Positions 46,255 to 53,990 of a DNA stretch of 64,000 nucleotides are shown here, piece after piece. Both the position numbers and the translations under genes were made by a program. The DNA is from Micromonospora sp. MA102 (GTDB taxonomy: Bacteria > Actinomycetota > Actinomycetes > Mycobacteriales > Micromonosporaceae). Each line of letters starts with the position of its first letter. Position 1 is the stretch's first letter. The stretch covers positions 44,945 through 108,944 of the forward strand of contig NZ_JAMWEG010000022.1 of assembly GCF_025460765.1 (NCBI RefSeq), in the 5' to 3' direction. The notes beneath the pieces were generated by a model, which saw only the letters and a program-made list of their open reading frames with translations, was not told the origin of the DNA and ran no database searches.

Positions 46255-46818
46255 GTGTTTCAGGATGAGGCGGCCTTCCGGTTCGTCGGCGGGCGGCTTT
46301 CGGTCGACTTCACCGCGACGCACGGCCTGCGCTGGCGCGGCCCCAGCGTCGAACGCATCCCTGCCCCGGCCGATCTCGCGCGCTGGTTCATCGAGGCGGG
46401 TCTGACCGACATCACCGTGCCGGTTTCCGCCTCGACCCTCCGCAGCGCCCATGAGCTGCGCGAAGCCCTCTCCCGGCTGATGCGTGGCCGGGTCTTCCAG
46501 GAACCGCTTGACCGACGAGCCATCGATGTGGTGAACCGCTGGGCGGCCAAGACGGCACCCGCGGTCCGGCTCACGGCGGACGGTTCGGCGAAGCGCCTCG
46601 TGAAACCCACCGCCGGCGGGCTGCTGGCGGTCGTGGCTCGCGACGGCGTTGACCTGCTGGGCGGCTCCCGCGCCAACCGCCTGCGCGAATGCTCCAGCGA
46701 CACGTGCACGCTGCTCTACCTGGACACCTCGCGGGCGGGCAGCCGCCGTTGGTGCTCCATGGAGGTCTGCGGCAGCCGCGACAAGATGGCCCGCTACCGC
46801 CGGCGCGCCACCGTGTGA
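46255..46818 (+). CDS. CGNR zinc-finger regulator
   Basis: 187 residues from GTG 46255. N-terminal ABATE-type domain (FRFVGGRLSVDFTATHGLRW) and a C-terminal zinc finger: RECSSDTCTLLYLDTSRAGS then RRWCSMEVCGSRDKMARYRR, with Cys-x4-Cys and Cys-x4-Cys; the name-giving CGNR is CGSR here. Family members are stress-induced or pathway-specific transcription factors. Divergent arrangement and paired palindromes suggest it controls the ketopantoate reductase gene and itself. Confidence 0.85.
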   Translation: MFQDEAAFRFVGGRLSVDFTATHGLRWRGPSVERIPAPADLARWFIEAGLTDITVPVSASTLRSAHELREALSRLMRGRVFQEPLDRRAIDVVNRWAAKTAPAVRLTADGSAKRLVKPTAGGLLAVVARDGVDLLGGSRANRLRECSSDTCTLLYLDTSRAGSRRWCSMEVCGSRDKMARYRRRATV

Positions 46819-46992
46819 CCACATTCCGGCACGCTGTTGGGGTGAGGCCACGCCGCGCAGTCGTTGACGGTGCCAGTGGCGTGTGGTGCAAGGCCGCCAA
46901 CAAACTCGTCGACCTGCTGATATTAGGCTGGGAATGGCTGCGTTGATCGCAGAGGCCGCTCGCCTGTCGTCAGACAGCGCTCACAGACATGG

Positions 46993-47733
46993 TCATCCTC
47001 CGGTGGGTCCGAAACGTTCGGTGCGGATGTTCGCGGAATCGTGGCCGATGTCGACGAGGAGGTCGGCAACGGTCGCGACGAATCCGGTGGGCCCGCAGAC
47101 GAACGCCACAGCGTCGGCGTCGCGGGGCCAGGCGACGCGGGCGAGGGCGTCCGCGTCCAGTCGTCGGGGTGGGGCCGGCCAGCCGGGGGGCGCGACCCTG
47201 GTATAGACGTGTGTGACGGCGACGCGCCCATCGGCTGCGGCTCGTGCAGTTGCAAGATCCGCGGTGAACAGCGCATCGGACGGGGATCGGGTCGAGTAGA
47301 GCAGCCTGGTGGGATTCGTTGCCGCAGGCACCATCGACATCAGGGGCGCCACGCCGGACCCGCCGCCGATCAGCAACGCCGGGCGCGGATCGGCGGGTCG
47401 GCGTACGAACCAGCCGCCGAGCGGTCCACGGATCTCGAGTTGGTCACCCGGCTCTGCAACGTCGACGAGGTACGGCGAGACCTCACCGTCGGTCACCGCC
47501 TGGACGGTCACCTCGAAGCGGTCGGGCCCCGGGGCGGACGAGATCGAGTAGCTGCGGTACGCCGTGTAGCCGTCGGGAGCCGTCAACCGGACGTCGACGT
47601 GCTGGCCCGGCACGTGGCCTGTCCAGCCGTCAACGTCGAGGATCAGGGTCCGCGCCGTCGCGTTCTCCGCGCGGGTGGCGGCGATGGTCGCCGGCTGCCA
47701 GGTCAGTCTTCCCGGTACCGCTGCTCGCGCCAT
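46993..47733 (-). CDS. FAD/NAD(P)H ferredoxin reductase-like oxidoreductase
   Basis: 246 residues: FAD-binding segment RSYSISSAPG, LEIRGPLGGWFVRRP, and NAD-binding LLIGGGSGVAPLMSMVPAAT; C-terminal FVCGPTGFVATVADLLVDIG. No 2Fe-2S domain. Its start overlaps the end of the molybdopterin oxidoreductase gene by 31 bp, so it is the likely electron donor of a two-protein redox pair. Confidence 0.9.
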   Translation of the reverse strand: MARAAVPGRLTWQPATIAATRAENATARTLILDVDGWTGHVPGQHVDVRLTAPDGYTAYRSYSISSAPGPDRFEVTVQAVTDGEVSPYLVDVAEPGDQLEIRGPLGGWFVRRPADPRPALLIGGGSGVAPLMSMVPAATNPTRLLYSTRSPSDALFTADLATARAAADGRVAVTHVYTRVAPPGWPAPPRRLDADALARVAWPRDADAVAFVCGPTGFVATVADLLVDIGHDSANIRTERFGPTGG

Positions 47734-48299
47734 GGGTCCCCGTCATTGTGGTAGCCGGCCGTCTCCCAGAACCCGGGCTCGTCGTCGAGACGCAGTTCCA
47801 GTGCGCGCAGCCATTTCGCGCTCTTCCAGAAGTACAGATGAGGAATGAGGAGACGAGCTGGCCCGCCGTGCACCGGCGCCAACGGCTCGCCGTCGAACTC
47901 GTACGCCACCCAGGCCTGTCCGTCGAGAAGATCCTCGAGCGGGACGTTCGTGGTGTAGCCGCCGTAGGAGTGGGCGACGACGTACTCGGCCGCAGTCTCG
48001 ACGTCGGCCAGCAACGTGTCCACCGAGACGCCTCGCCAACTCGTGCCGAACTTCGACCAGCGCGTGACGCAATGGATGTCCACGGTCGGCTCGTCGGCGG
48101 GAAGGGCGGTGAACTCCGCCCATGACCACGTGCTCCGCTCGCCAGTCTCGGTCACCACGGCGAGCTGCCACTCGTCGAGGCCGATGCGCGGTGTCGGTCC
48201 CGCCGACAGCACCGGGAAGTCGTCCGTGCGGTACTGGCCGGGCGGGAGGTCGGTGTCGTCGCGTCTGCGGCCGCCGAAGCCGCGGGTGATCACTGCCAT
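47703..48299 (-). CDS. Molybdopterin-dependent oxidoreductase (sulfite-oxidase fold)
   Basis: 198-residue small SUOX-fold enzyme. DIHCVTRWSKFGTSWRGVSV holds the Mo-coordinating Cys, and HSYGGYTTNVPLEDLLDGQA and GGPARLLIPHLYFWKSAKWL follow as in YedY/MsrP-like proteins. ATG 48299 follows GGGGAGGGG; the frame extends upstream without recognisable sequence. No Tat signal, so cytoplasmic, paired with the FAD reductase. Two TGGAC-N6-GTCCA palindromes lie 172 and 306 bp upstream. Confidence 0.88.
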   Translation of the reverse strand: MAVITRGFGGRRRDDTDLPPGQYRTDDFPVLSAGPTPRIGLDEWQLAVVTETGERSTWSWAEFTALPADEPTVDIHCVTRWSKFGTSWRGVSVDTLLADVETAAEYVVAHSYGGYTTNVPLEDLLDGQAWVAYEFDGEPLAPVHGGPARLLIPHLYFWKSAKWLRALELRLDDEPGFWETAGYHNDGDPWREQRYRED

Positions 48300-48470
48300 G
48301 CGCCCCTCCCCAAGCGGCGGAGCGGCCGTGATCCCGCTGCCACCCGTGCTTCCACTCGGCCGGTCGATGTCGATGTGGTACCCGCCCATGACGTCATCGC
48401 CAGCGAGTGTCCCGGTGATGAAATTCTCCCCGGTAGGAACGTGGTCGCCCGCATTCCGGGATATATTAAC

Positions 48471-48486
48471 TGGACCATCGCGTCCA
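48471..48486. promoter_or_regulatory. TGGAC-N6-GTCCA palindrome before the molybdo-oxidoreductase
   Basis: TGGACCATCGCGTCCA adjoins the AT-rich ATATATTAA (48461-48469), a plausible -10 region for the minus-strand operon. The same dyad occurs at 43518, 48605, 52710 and 52890. Confidence 0.65.
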
Positions 48487-48604
48487 GGGTAGGCTGGCGT
48501 GGCACCGGTCTGCAAGCCCCGCTGACCGGCGGCCTGCAGCAGCAGCCGGACGGTTGTGACGGTGCGTCCCCCACCTGGCGGATGCCTCCGCAGCGAGCAT
48601 ATAG

Positions 48605-48620
48605 TGGACTATAGCGTCCA
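48605..48620. promoter_or_regulatory. TGGAC-N6-GTCCA palindrome before a small gene
   Basis: TGGACTATAGCGTCCA directly follows TATAGT, a possible -10 element, and lies 100 bp before the plus-strand gene at 48721. Confidence 0.65.
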
Positions 48621-48720
48621 TACGGTGCGGCTAGAGATTGTTGCGAGTTGGTCGTTCGACATGTCGTCGCCGCTGCGAGATGGCGGCGGCCAGTGTCTTG
48701 CCCGATGTCAGGAGAGTTCG

Positions 48721-49050
48721 ATGGACCCGGTTCCCTCCGGTGGGGACGTTGTCGATGGCCAGCCGGTCGATGCGGTGGACATGATCGCCGCCCTGACCGC
48801 TGCACAGCTTGTGTTCCACGACGGTGCAACTCAATCGTTCACGGCGGATGGTCGAACGACTTACGTCGACAGGGGCACACCATCAACTGGCGAGTGGTCT
48901 GTTACCGGTGACGGTACCTTCTCTTCATTCTGGCCGCCGACGTACCGGGCGGCGTACACAATTCGGTGGATCGTCGAGAACGGAGTGCGGGTGGGCGTCA
49001 GCTTCACGGATACCCAGAGCGGAGTCCGCTACGACGGCCGGTACGTGTGA
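48721..49050 (+). CDS. Small protein of unknown function
   Basis: 109 residues from ATG 48721; acidic start, then FHDGATQSFTADGRTTYVDR, FSSFWPPTYRAAYTIRWIVE and VGVSFTDTQSGVRYDGRYV. The alternating pattern suggests an all-beta, lipocalin- or MoaF-like fold, but I do not recognise a family with certainty. No signal peptide or membrane span. Divergent from the molybdo-oxidoreductase operon and behind the operator at 48605, so probably in the same regulon. Confidence 0.65.
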   Translation: MDPVPSGGDVVDGQPVDAVDMIAALTAAQLVFHDGATQSFTADGRTTYVDRGTPSTGEWSVTGDGTFSSFWPPTYRAAYTIRWIVENGVRVGVSFTDTQSGVRYDGRYV

Positions 49051-49650
49051 CTGGACGAGATTGCAGCCATACGTCGAGTTACGATTCGTTCGGTTACCTC
49101 GTGTGAGGTTGCGCGACGCCTGGCTCAGGGCACTCTCCTCGTCCGCATGACGAGGCCTGTCAGCGGGAGGGCGGTCAGTAGAAGGGCCGCGTGGAGGAGC
49201 GCTCAAGCCAGGCCACGGCCCCGCGGTTGACGGCGCGTGGCGCGAAGACGAGGTCTCGGATCATCGCGACGGCAGCCGACCTGATGCGCGTACGCCCTGC
49301 AAGAGGGCAGGTACGGGTGCCCATTACTGCCGAATAAGCTTCGGTAGAAACCGGAGACATGGGTACTGCGAACAGCACTTTTCACGCCGACGTTTTGATC
49401 ATCGGCTTCGGCAGGGGGTAGGGCCGTAGCCGCGAAGACGGGCCGGTCCGCCGGCCAATCCCGGGCAGGCGGTCGCTCTCGTCACGTGAGGTTTCCTTGA
49501 TCGGCAAAACAGGCGACGGCCGGTACCGGAACATCCGCCCCGAGGCCGCCTGACACCCGCGGCAGACCTCACTAACCCAACCAGTTTCAAGATCGGCAGG
49601 AAACATCCCAGTTTCCACCATCGCTGGAGTCTTACGAAGGAGAGACGGCC
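49051..49650. other. Non-coding region with one hairpin
   Basis: 600 bp without a convincing gene; open frames on both strands lack known motifs. GCCCT/AGGGC with outer CGTAC/GTACG (about 49289-49315) forms an imperfect hairpin that may be a terminator. The last 30 bp contain the GAAGGAGAG ribosome site of the next gene. Confidence 0.45.
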
Positions 49651-50112
49651 GTGAGCCAGACCGAGAGCATCGAGCCCGTCGAGGAGTGGGACGCGATCGA
49701 GGACGACGGGGTCCTGGACGCCTCGGACACGCTGGACGACGATCGCGTCAGTGATCCCCTCGATACCGGCATCGTAGCCGCAGATCACTGGACGGGCGCG
49801 AACCGCTTCGGCACCACCATCGCCGAGCAGCGGGCGGGCGAGTCCCTCGATCAACTGCTGGGCCAGGAGGAGCCGGACCTCGATCCGTACGCCGAGGTGG
49901 CCGACGACGAGGATGAGTTGGCCCGGCGGGGGTACGAGCGGGAGACGCGCGCGGGGCGCCTCGTCGCCTACGACGAGGGTCTGGGCGCGGACGAGGAGGC
50001 CGAGTTAGTGGCGTGGGACGCCGGAATCGACGCGGGTGCCGCGAGCGCCGAAGAAGCCGCGATTCACCTGGTCGACGACCCCAACGGCCCCGGCGACGGC
50101 CCGCTGCGGTGA
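49651..50112 (+). CDS. DUF5709-family acidic protein
   Basis: 153 residues from GTG 49651 with GAAGGAGAG upstream. Very acidic, with DDGVLDASDTLDDDRVSDPL and TGIVAADHWTGANRFGTTIA typical of the actinobacterial DUF5709 family, which has no known function. No membrane segment. Often found alone, as here. Confidence 0.82.
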   Translation: MSQTESIEPVEEWDAIEDDGVLDASDTLDDDRVSDPLDTGIVAADHWTGANRFGTTIAEQRAGESLDQLLGQEEPDLDPYAEVADDEDELARRGYERETRAGRLVAYDEGLGADEEAELVAWDAGIDAGAASAEEAAIHLVDDPNGPGDGPLR

Positions 50113-50154
50113 GTCGGGCCGTTCGCACAGCCCCAACTTGATCTAACCTCCGAG

Positions 50155-50400
50155 AGGCCTGGAGAAGTTCCGGCGGGAGTTTTACCGCTGCTTGACCGTG
50201 CGTGCTGACGCGTTGTTCGACCTGACGGACGCCGCGTTGTGCGCCGATGGGCCGGTCCGGTCGTTGGTGGAGTTGTCGCTGGTGGGTGAGCACCGTCGGG
50301 GTCACGGGGCGTTGTATGACGCCCTCGCCTGCGGGCGGCTGGACATCGACCGGCTGCGCACCGCCCTCGCCGGGGGGTGCCGCTGCAGCGGGCGTGCGGG
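50155..50400 (+). mobile_element. IS701-like transposase N-terminal remnant
   Basis: FRREFYRCLTVRADALFDLT, then DAALCADGPVRSLVELSLVG and EHRRGHGALYDALACGRLDI match the N-terminal region of IS701-type transposases of actinomycetes. The frame breaks after about 75 residues and no catalytic domain follows. Old insertion scar. Confidence 0.7.
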
Positions 50401-50499
50401 GCTCGAATACTCGGTTCGGCTGTCTGAAGTGCGGTTCTGTGCGAGCCGGAGCCCTGCGCAGCCGCATGCTCGTGCCCATGAGCGCGTCGTTGCTGTACC

Positions 50500-50585
50500 T
50501 GCGGCTTCGCCAGATTCTGCCGGTCCACACAGTCGTAGGAACCCGTTACCAGCTCCGCGTACCGCGCACTGAAATCATCGATCAC
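50500..50585 (-). pseudogene. N-terminal scrap of an unrecognised gene
   Basis: From GTG 50585 the minus strand reads VIDDFSARYAELVTGSYDCV and DRQNLAK, a well-formed N-terminus that then loses sense and runs into repeats of basic residues. I recall similar starts in uncharacterised actinobacterial proteins but cannot name the family. Probably truncated by the neighbouring insertion. Confidence 0.35.
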
Positions 50586-50927
50586 TCTCACACCGTACGG
50601 ACCGCCCGGCCGGCACCGCACCTACCCGCCAGGGGAGGCTGCCCCGAAGGGGCCACTGATGTTGGGCGAAGTCCCAAGATCAGCAAAGGTTTCTGGCTTC
50701 TCGAAGGTCAGGAACCGAAGATCGGAACACGGCGTGCGTTTGACCAGGGTATTTCATCGGCAGGTGGGCTTCGATCGGGCGGTCGTCGAAGGACGTGTGC
50801 CTCGATGAGGACGCCGACGGCGAGGTCCTCGTCGTTGCGGCCGGCCACGTAAGGGCGCCATGCGCCGGTGCGGGCGCTGCTCGGATGAGGGGCAACAGCG
50901 CTCTGGGCGCGGTCGGCGCCAGCGTGA
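50586..50927. other. No gene recognised
   Basis: About 340 bp between the insertion scars and island B. A minus-strand frame ending near 50708 (EDLAVGVLIEAHVLRRPPD) could be a tail of a lost gene, but I cannot support it. Confidence 0.4.
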
Positions 50928-51323
50928 TCAGTCGGCGGAGGGCGGGACGCGGAACGAAGCCGGATTGACGGGACGGCTCTGCTTCGGTAGGCCGGCAACG
51001 ACGAGGAGGTACGACTCGGTCACGAGATTGTCGACAAGCGCGGGCTCGACGTCCGCGCCCGCCCGCACCGTGATCCAGTGCTTCTTGTTCATGTGGTAGC
51101 CGGGCGAGATGCTCGCGTGAGCTGCGCGGAGCGCCTCCGCGTCGGTTGGATCCGCTTTCAGGATCACGACGGGCTCGCCGGGCATGGACGTCTGCAGCAT
51201 GAACACCTTGCCGCCGACTTTCCATACCTCCCAGTCGCCGGCGAACTGGTGTGTGTGCTCGGAGCCGGGAAGCTCGGCAGCGCGGGCCGCGGCTCGATCC
51301 TGCGCTGCCTTATCAATCTGCAT
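50928..51323 (-). CDS. MmcQ/YjbR-family protein (island B)
   Basis: 131 residues: EVWKVGGKVFMLQTSMPGEP, GYHMNKKHWITVRAGADVEP and SYLLVVAGLPKQSRP, the same core as the island A protein at 39295. ATG 51323 follows GAGGTCAAG. Third gene of a minus-strand set with nitroreductase and decarboxylase, 122 bp from the former. Function unknown. Confidence 0.85.
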   Translation of the reverse strand: MQIDKAAQDRAAARAAELPGSEHTHQFAGDWEVWKVGGKVFMLQTSMPGEPVVILKADPTDAEALRAAHASISPGYHMNKKHWITVRAGADVEPALVDNLVTESYLLVVAGLPKQSRPVNPASFRVPPSAD

Positions 51324-51445
51324 CTTGACCTCCTCGAAGTCCTCAGGGGGTCGACTGCCCAGCCTCCGTCGAGGAGGTGCGGACGCCGGGCAACCGAGTC
51401 GAAGTGAACGGGGCCGGCACCGCGGTCCGATGTCCGCCCCGTCCG

Positions 51446-52099
51446 TCACATGTGCGTGAAGATCTTCTCCGCGTCGAACCGCGAGACCGGCTGGCGGGAG
51501 ATCCGAGCCTCGTCGGGGTAGCCGAGCACCAGAAGCAGCGTGGTCGTGTAGTCGGTGTCAGTCAGGTCGAAGGCCGCGTCCACGGTCTTGCGGTCGAAGC
51601 CCTCCATCGGCGTCGCGTCCACCCCGAGGGATGCGGCGGCCATCATCGTGGCGCCGACGACGAGGTAGGTGTTCTTCTCAAGCCAGTGGAGCACGTTCCC
51701 GCCATAGTTCTTTGTCTGGATCTCAACGAAGTTGGAGGCGCCCGCCTCCCATCCCTTCTGGATCTCCGGGTCGGCGAAGCGCCCGTCGGCGCGCTCCTTC
51801 TCGAAGATCTCCTGCAGGTGCGTGTCGGGGATGTCCTTGCGCGTCGTGAAGACGATGGCGTGCGACGCGTTGCGCACCTTCTCCGCGTTGTCCGCGAAGC
51901 GGCCGATCAGTGCGTCCGCGAGCTTGTCCTTGCCATCCTGCGTCTCCAGCACGTGGAAACGGTTCGGCTGGATGTTGATCGTCGTCGGCGAGGTGCGCAG
52001 GTAACGCAGCAGCTGCTGGAACGTCTCCTCCGGGATCCTCTTGCTCGGGTCGAAGTAGCGGGTGAGGTGCTTCGTGATCAGCTTGTCGAGATTCAACAT
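51446..52099 (-). CDS. Nitroreductase-family protein (island B)
   Basis: 217-residue FMN oxidoreductase paralogous to the island A copy: LITKHLTRYFDPSKRIPEET, LRTSPTTINIQPNRFHVLET, MMAAASLGVDATPMEGFD and LLLVLGYPDEARISRQPVSR. It would reduce nitro or quinone compounds. Start ATG 52099 with GAAAGGA upstream; 39 bp after the decarboxylase stop, so co-transcribed. Confidence 0.9.
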   Translation of the reverse strand: MLNLDKLITKHLTRYFDPSKRIPEETFQQLLRYLRTSPTTINIQPNRFHVLETQDGKDKLADALIGRFADNAEKVRNASHAIVFTTRKDIPDTHLQEIFEKERADGRFADPEIQKGWEAGASNFVEIQTKNYGGNVLHWLEKNTYLVVGATMMAAASLGVDATPMEGFDRKTVDAAFDLTDTDYTTTLLLVLGYPDEARISRQPVSRFDAEKIFTHM

Positions 52100-52138
52100 C
52101 GTGCTTTCCTTCGTTTGAACGGCGGGCGGAGAGGAAGT

Positions 52139-52681
52139 TCAGGCCGACTGGTGGTCGGCGCCGGGGACGTCGACGACGGCGTCGCTGACGTTGTTGAGGT
52201 AGTTCGTGAGCAGGGTGACGACCACGATCGTGACGATCGCCTGGATCTCCGGGTCGATATACCCGACCTCGCGGATCGCTGCGAGGTCCTGGTCGCTGAC
52301 CTGGCCGCGCGTCTCGATCACGTGCTGCGCGAACTTCGCGACGGCGGCGCGCTTCGGGTCGCTGGACGTGCCCATGCGGGCGAGCTCAATCTCCTCCGCC
52401 GACATACCGCCGAGGTTCGACGAGATGAAACCGTGGAGTGCCTGGCAGTAGTGGCAGCCGTTCGACTGAGAGACCGCGAGGGCGATCGTGTGGCGCGTCT
52501 TCGCGTCCAGGAGCTTCGCGATGCTGCCCTGCAGGCCCATCACGATCTCGAGCACGGTCGGGTTCGCGGCGAGCGTGGTGAACATGCTGGGCGCGAAGCC
52601 GAACTGCTTCGCGATGGCGTCGAGGGCGCCCTGCGTCTTTGCGTCGATGTCGGCGCGCGCGGGAGCGGTCAGGCGAGACAT
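52139..52681 (-). CDS. Carboxymuconolactone decarboxylase/AhpD-like protein (island B)
   Basis: 180 residues: KQFGFAPSMFTTLAANPTVL, TRHTIALAVSQSNGCHYCQA with the redox Cys-x2-Cys plus His, and TLLTNYLNNVSDAVVDVPGA. AhpD-like CMD proteins are thiol reductants for peroxides or electrophiles. ATG 52681 follows GGAGG. Intact counterpart of the broken gene at 37249. Behind it lie operators of both palindrome classes. Confidence 0.9.
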   Translation of the reverse strand: MSRLTAPARADIDAKTQGALDAIAKQFGFAPSMFTTLAANPTVLEIVMGLQGSIAKLLDAKTRHTIALAVSQSNGCHYCQALHGFISSNLGGMSAEEIELARMGTSSDPKRAAVAKFAQHVIETRGQVSDQDLAAIREVGYIDPEIQAIVTIVVVTLLTNYLNNVSDAVVDVPGADHQSA

Positions 52682-52709
52682 GGTGATGAACCTCCGGGGA
52701 TGACGCCAC

Positions 52710-52725
52710 TGGACTGTTTGGTCCA
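52710..52725. promoter_or_regulatory. TGGAC-N6-GTCCA palindrome, island B copy 1
   Basis: TGGACTGTTTGGTCCA, 28 bp upstream of the decarboxylase start. First element of a 151-bp unit repeated 180 bp downstream. Confidence 0.65.
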
Positions 52726-52751
52726 CTTGCTTGAGTGAACACCATCGAAAA

Positions 52752-52767
52752 TGGGTTTCCAAGCCCA
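52752..52767. promoter_or_regulatory. TGGGYT-N4-ARCCCA operator, island B copy 1
   Basis: TGGGTTTCCAAGCCCA has the same outer bases and spacing as the island A TetR operators at 37133 and 37176, with T/C and A/G variation inside. Confidence 0.65.
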
Positions 52768-52889
52768 GTTCGTGTTACGTTGATTACAAGCAGGGAGCCA
52801 ACCGGGTGTAGGCAGCCCAGAAGCTCACTCCCAAGGGCCAGGCCACGCGCGAGCGGATTCCGGCACTCGTGGGCCAACGCGTGACTTAT

Positions 52890-53040
52890 TGGACTATTTA
52901 GTCCACCCGCTTGAGTGAACACCATCGAAAGTGGGTTTTCAAGCCCAGTTCGAGTTACGTTGATTACATGTAGGTGAACAACGGGGCGGAGGCGGCCCAG
53001 AAGCTCACTCCCAAGGGCCAGGCCACGCGCGAGCGGATAC
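52890..53040 (+). repeat. 151-bp direct repeat, copy 2
   Basis: Second copy, running into the TetR pseudogene. Contains TGGACTATTTAGTCCA at 52890-52905 and TGGGTTTTCAAGCCCA at 52932-52947, both perfect or near-perfect dyads. Confidence 0.85.
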
Positions 53041-53392
53041 TGGAGCAGGCGGCGGCGTTGATCTACGGCAAAGGGGCCCACGCAACCAACAACGAGCTCG
53101 TCCGCTGCTGCAGGCGTGAGTGGATCGCAGCTGAGTCACTACTTCCCCACCAACGAGAGCCTCGTCCTGGCGGTCATCGACTGGCAGGCCGACAGCGTCC
53201 TCGGCTTCCATCGCAGCGAACGCTTTGCCAGCTTCGACACCGTCGAGGCGTTCCAGGACTGGACGGACTTCTAAGTCCTCTCGGGGCGTCCGTTCGAGGC
53301 CGGCTGCAGCCTCGGCTCGCTCGCGAGCAAGATCGTCAAGACCGATCTCGACGTACACGACCGGCTCGCTTGCAGCCCGGCCAGGACGCGGG
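52974..53392 (+). pseudogene. Broken TetR-family gene (island B)
   Basis: From GTG 52974: AAQKLTPKGQATRERILEQA and HATNNELVR, then a frameshift near 53110. In the next frame GVSGSQLSHYFPTNESLVLA and VLGFHRSERFASFDTVEAFQ continue, a TAA stop interrupts at 53272, and GCSLGSLASKIVKTDLDVHD resumes before the sequence ends in IS5-like DNA. It closely parallels the intact TetR at 36477, so it is the dead repressor of island B. Confidence 0.85.
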
Positions 53393-53561
53393 CCAAGGTG
53401 CACCGGTGCGTACCCGCCACCGTATGCCGTCGATGATCTGTCGTCTGGTCCACTTGCACGGTCTTCCCCGCGACGATTCCGCCGGCAGCAACGGATGCAG
53501 GTGCTGCCACTGGATGTCGCTCAGGTCATGCCGCTCCGCCGCCGCTAGGCTGGCCACGAGG
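53393..53561 (-). mobile_element. IS5-family transposase N-terminal remnant
   Basis: The minus strand encodes AERHDLSDIQWQHLHPLLPA, then ESSRGRPCKWTRRQIIDGIR and WRVRTGAPW, the conserved N-terminus of IS5-type transposases. It stops at the junction with the broken TetR gene, suggesting the insertion removed the TetR C-terminus and then itself decayed. Confidence 0.75.
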
Positions 53562-53570
53562 TCTCCGGTA

Positions 53571-53990
53571 TTCAGGTTTGCTTGGCGCTGAGGGCTTCGA
53601 TGACGTCTTGGGCGGTTCGGAGGGTCATGTACTCCGTCCTGACAGCGCCCCTTGGTAGCCATCTGATCCTTAGACTCCCAAGACCAGCCGTCCGGTCCGG
53701 TCCGCTGGTCCTGGTCCTCCGACGCTCGGCAACTCGATCCGTTCCTGTGCGTCCGGCCCGGTTCGCCCCGGCGGCTCCCACGTGTGGCTCGCAGGCGGTC
53801 AGCTCGGGAATCGCACAGATCGGGCTCTGGTACCGCGTTTCGCCGGGTCGGCACAGCCCCGGTTGGCCTGGTTCACTCTGAAGTCACACCGGCCCGTGGG
53901 CGGCCCGCCGGCTTGTGCAAACGGATCGGCAAGTGACTACTACACGCCCTGGCCTTGCCCAACATGAGCGTTGGCAATGAACATTAACCC
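53571..53990. other. No gene recognised
   Basis: About 420 bp between IS debris and the monooxygenase gene. Frames are short and without motifs. The final 60 bp are comparatively AT-rich (AATGAACATTAA before the GTG) and probably hold the monooxygenase promoter. Confidence 0.45.

Larger units (their letters stand above)
52710..52860 (+). repeat. 151-bp direct repeat, copy 1
   Basis: Contains both operators, the promoter region and a TetR N-terminal coding start (AAQKLTPKGQATRERI). Copy 2 at 52890-53040 has the same length, an exact 180-bp offset, and few differences outside the start-codon region. The TetR start is altered in this copy. Confidence 0.85.
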
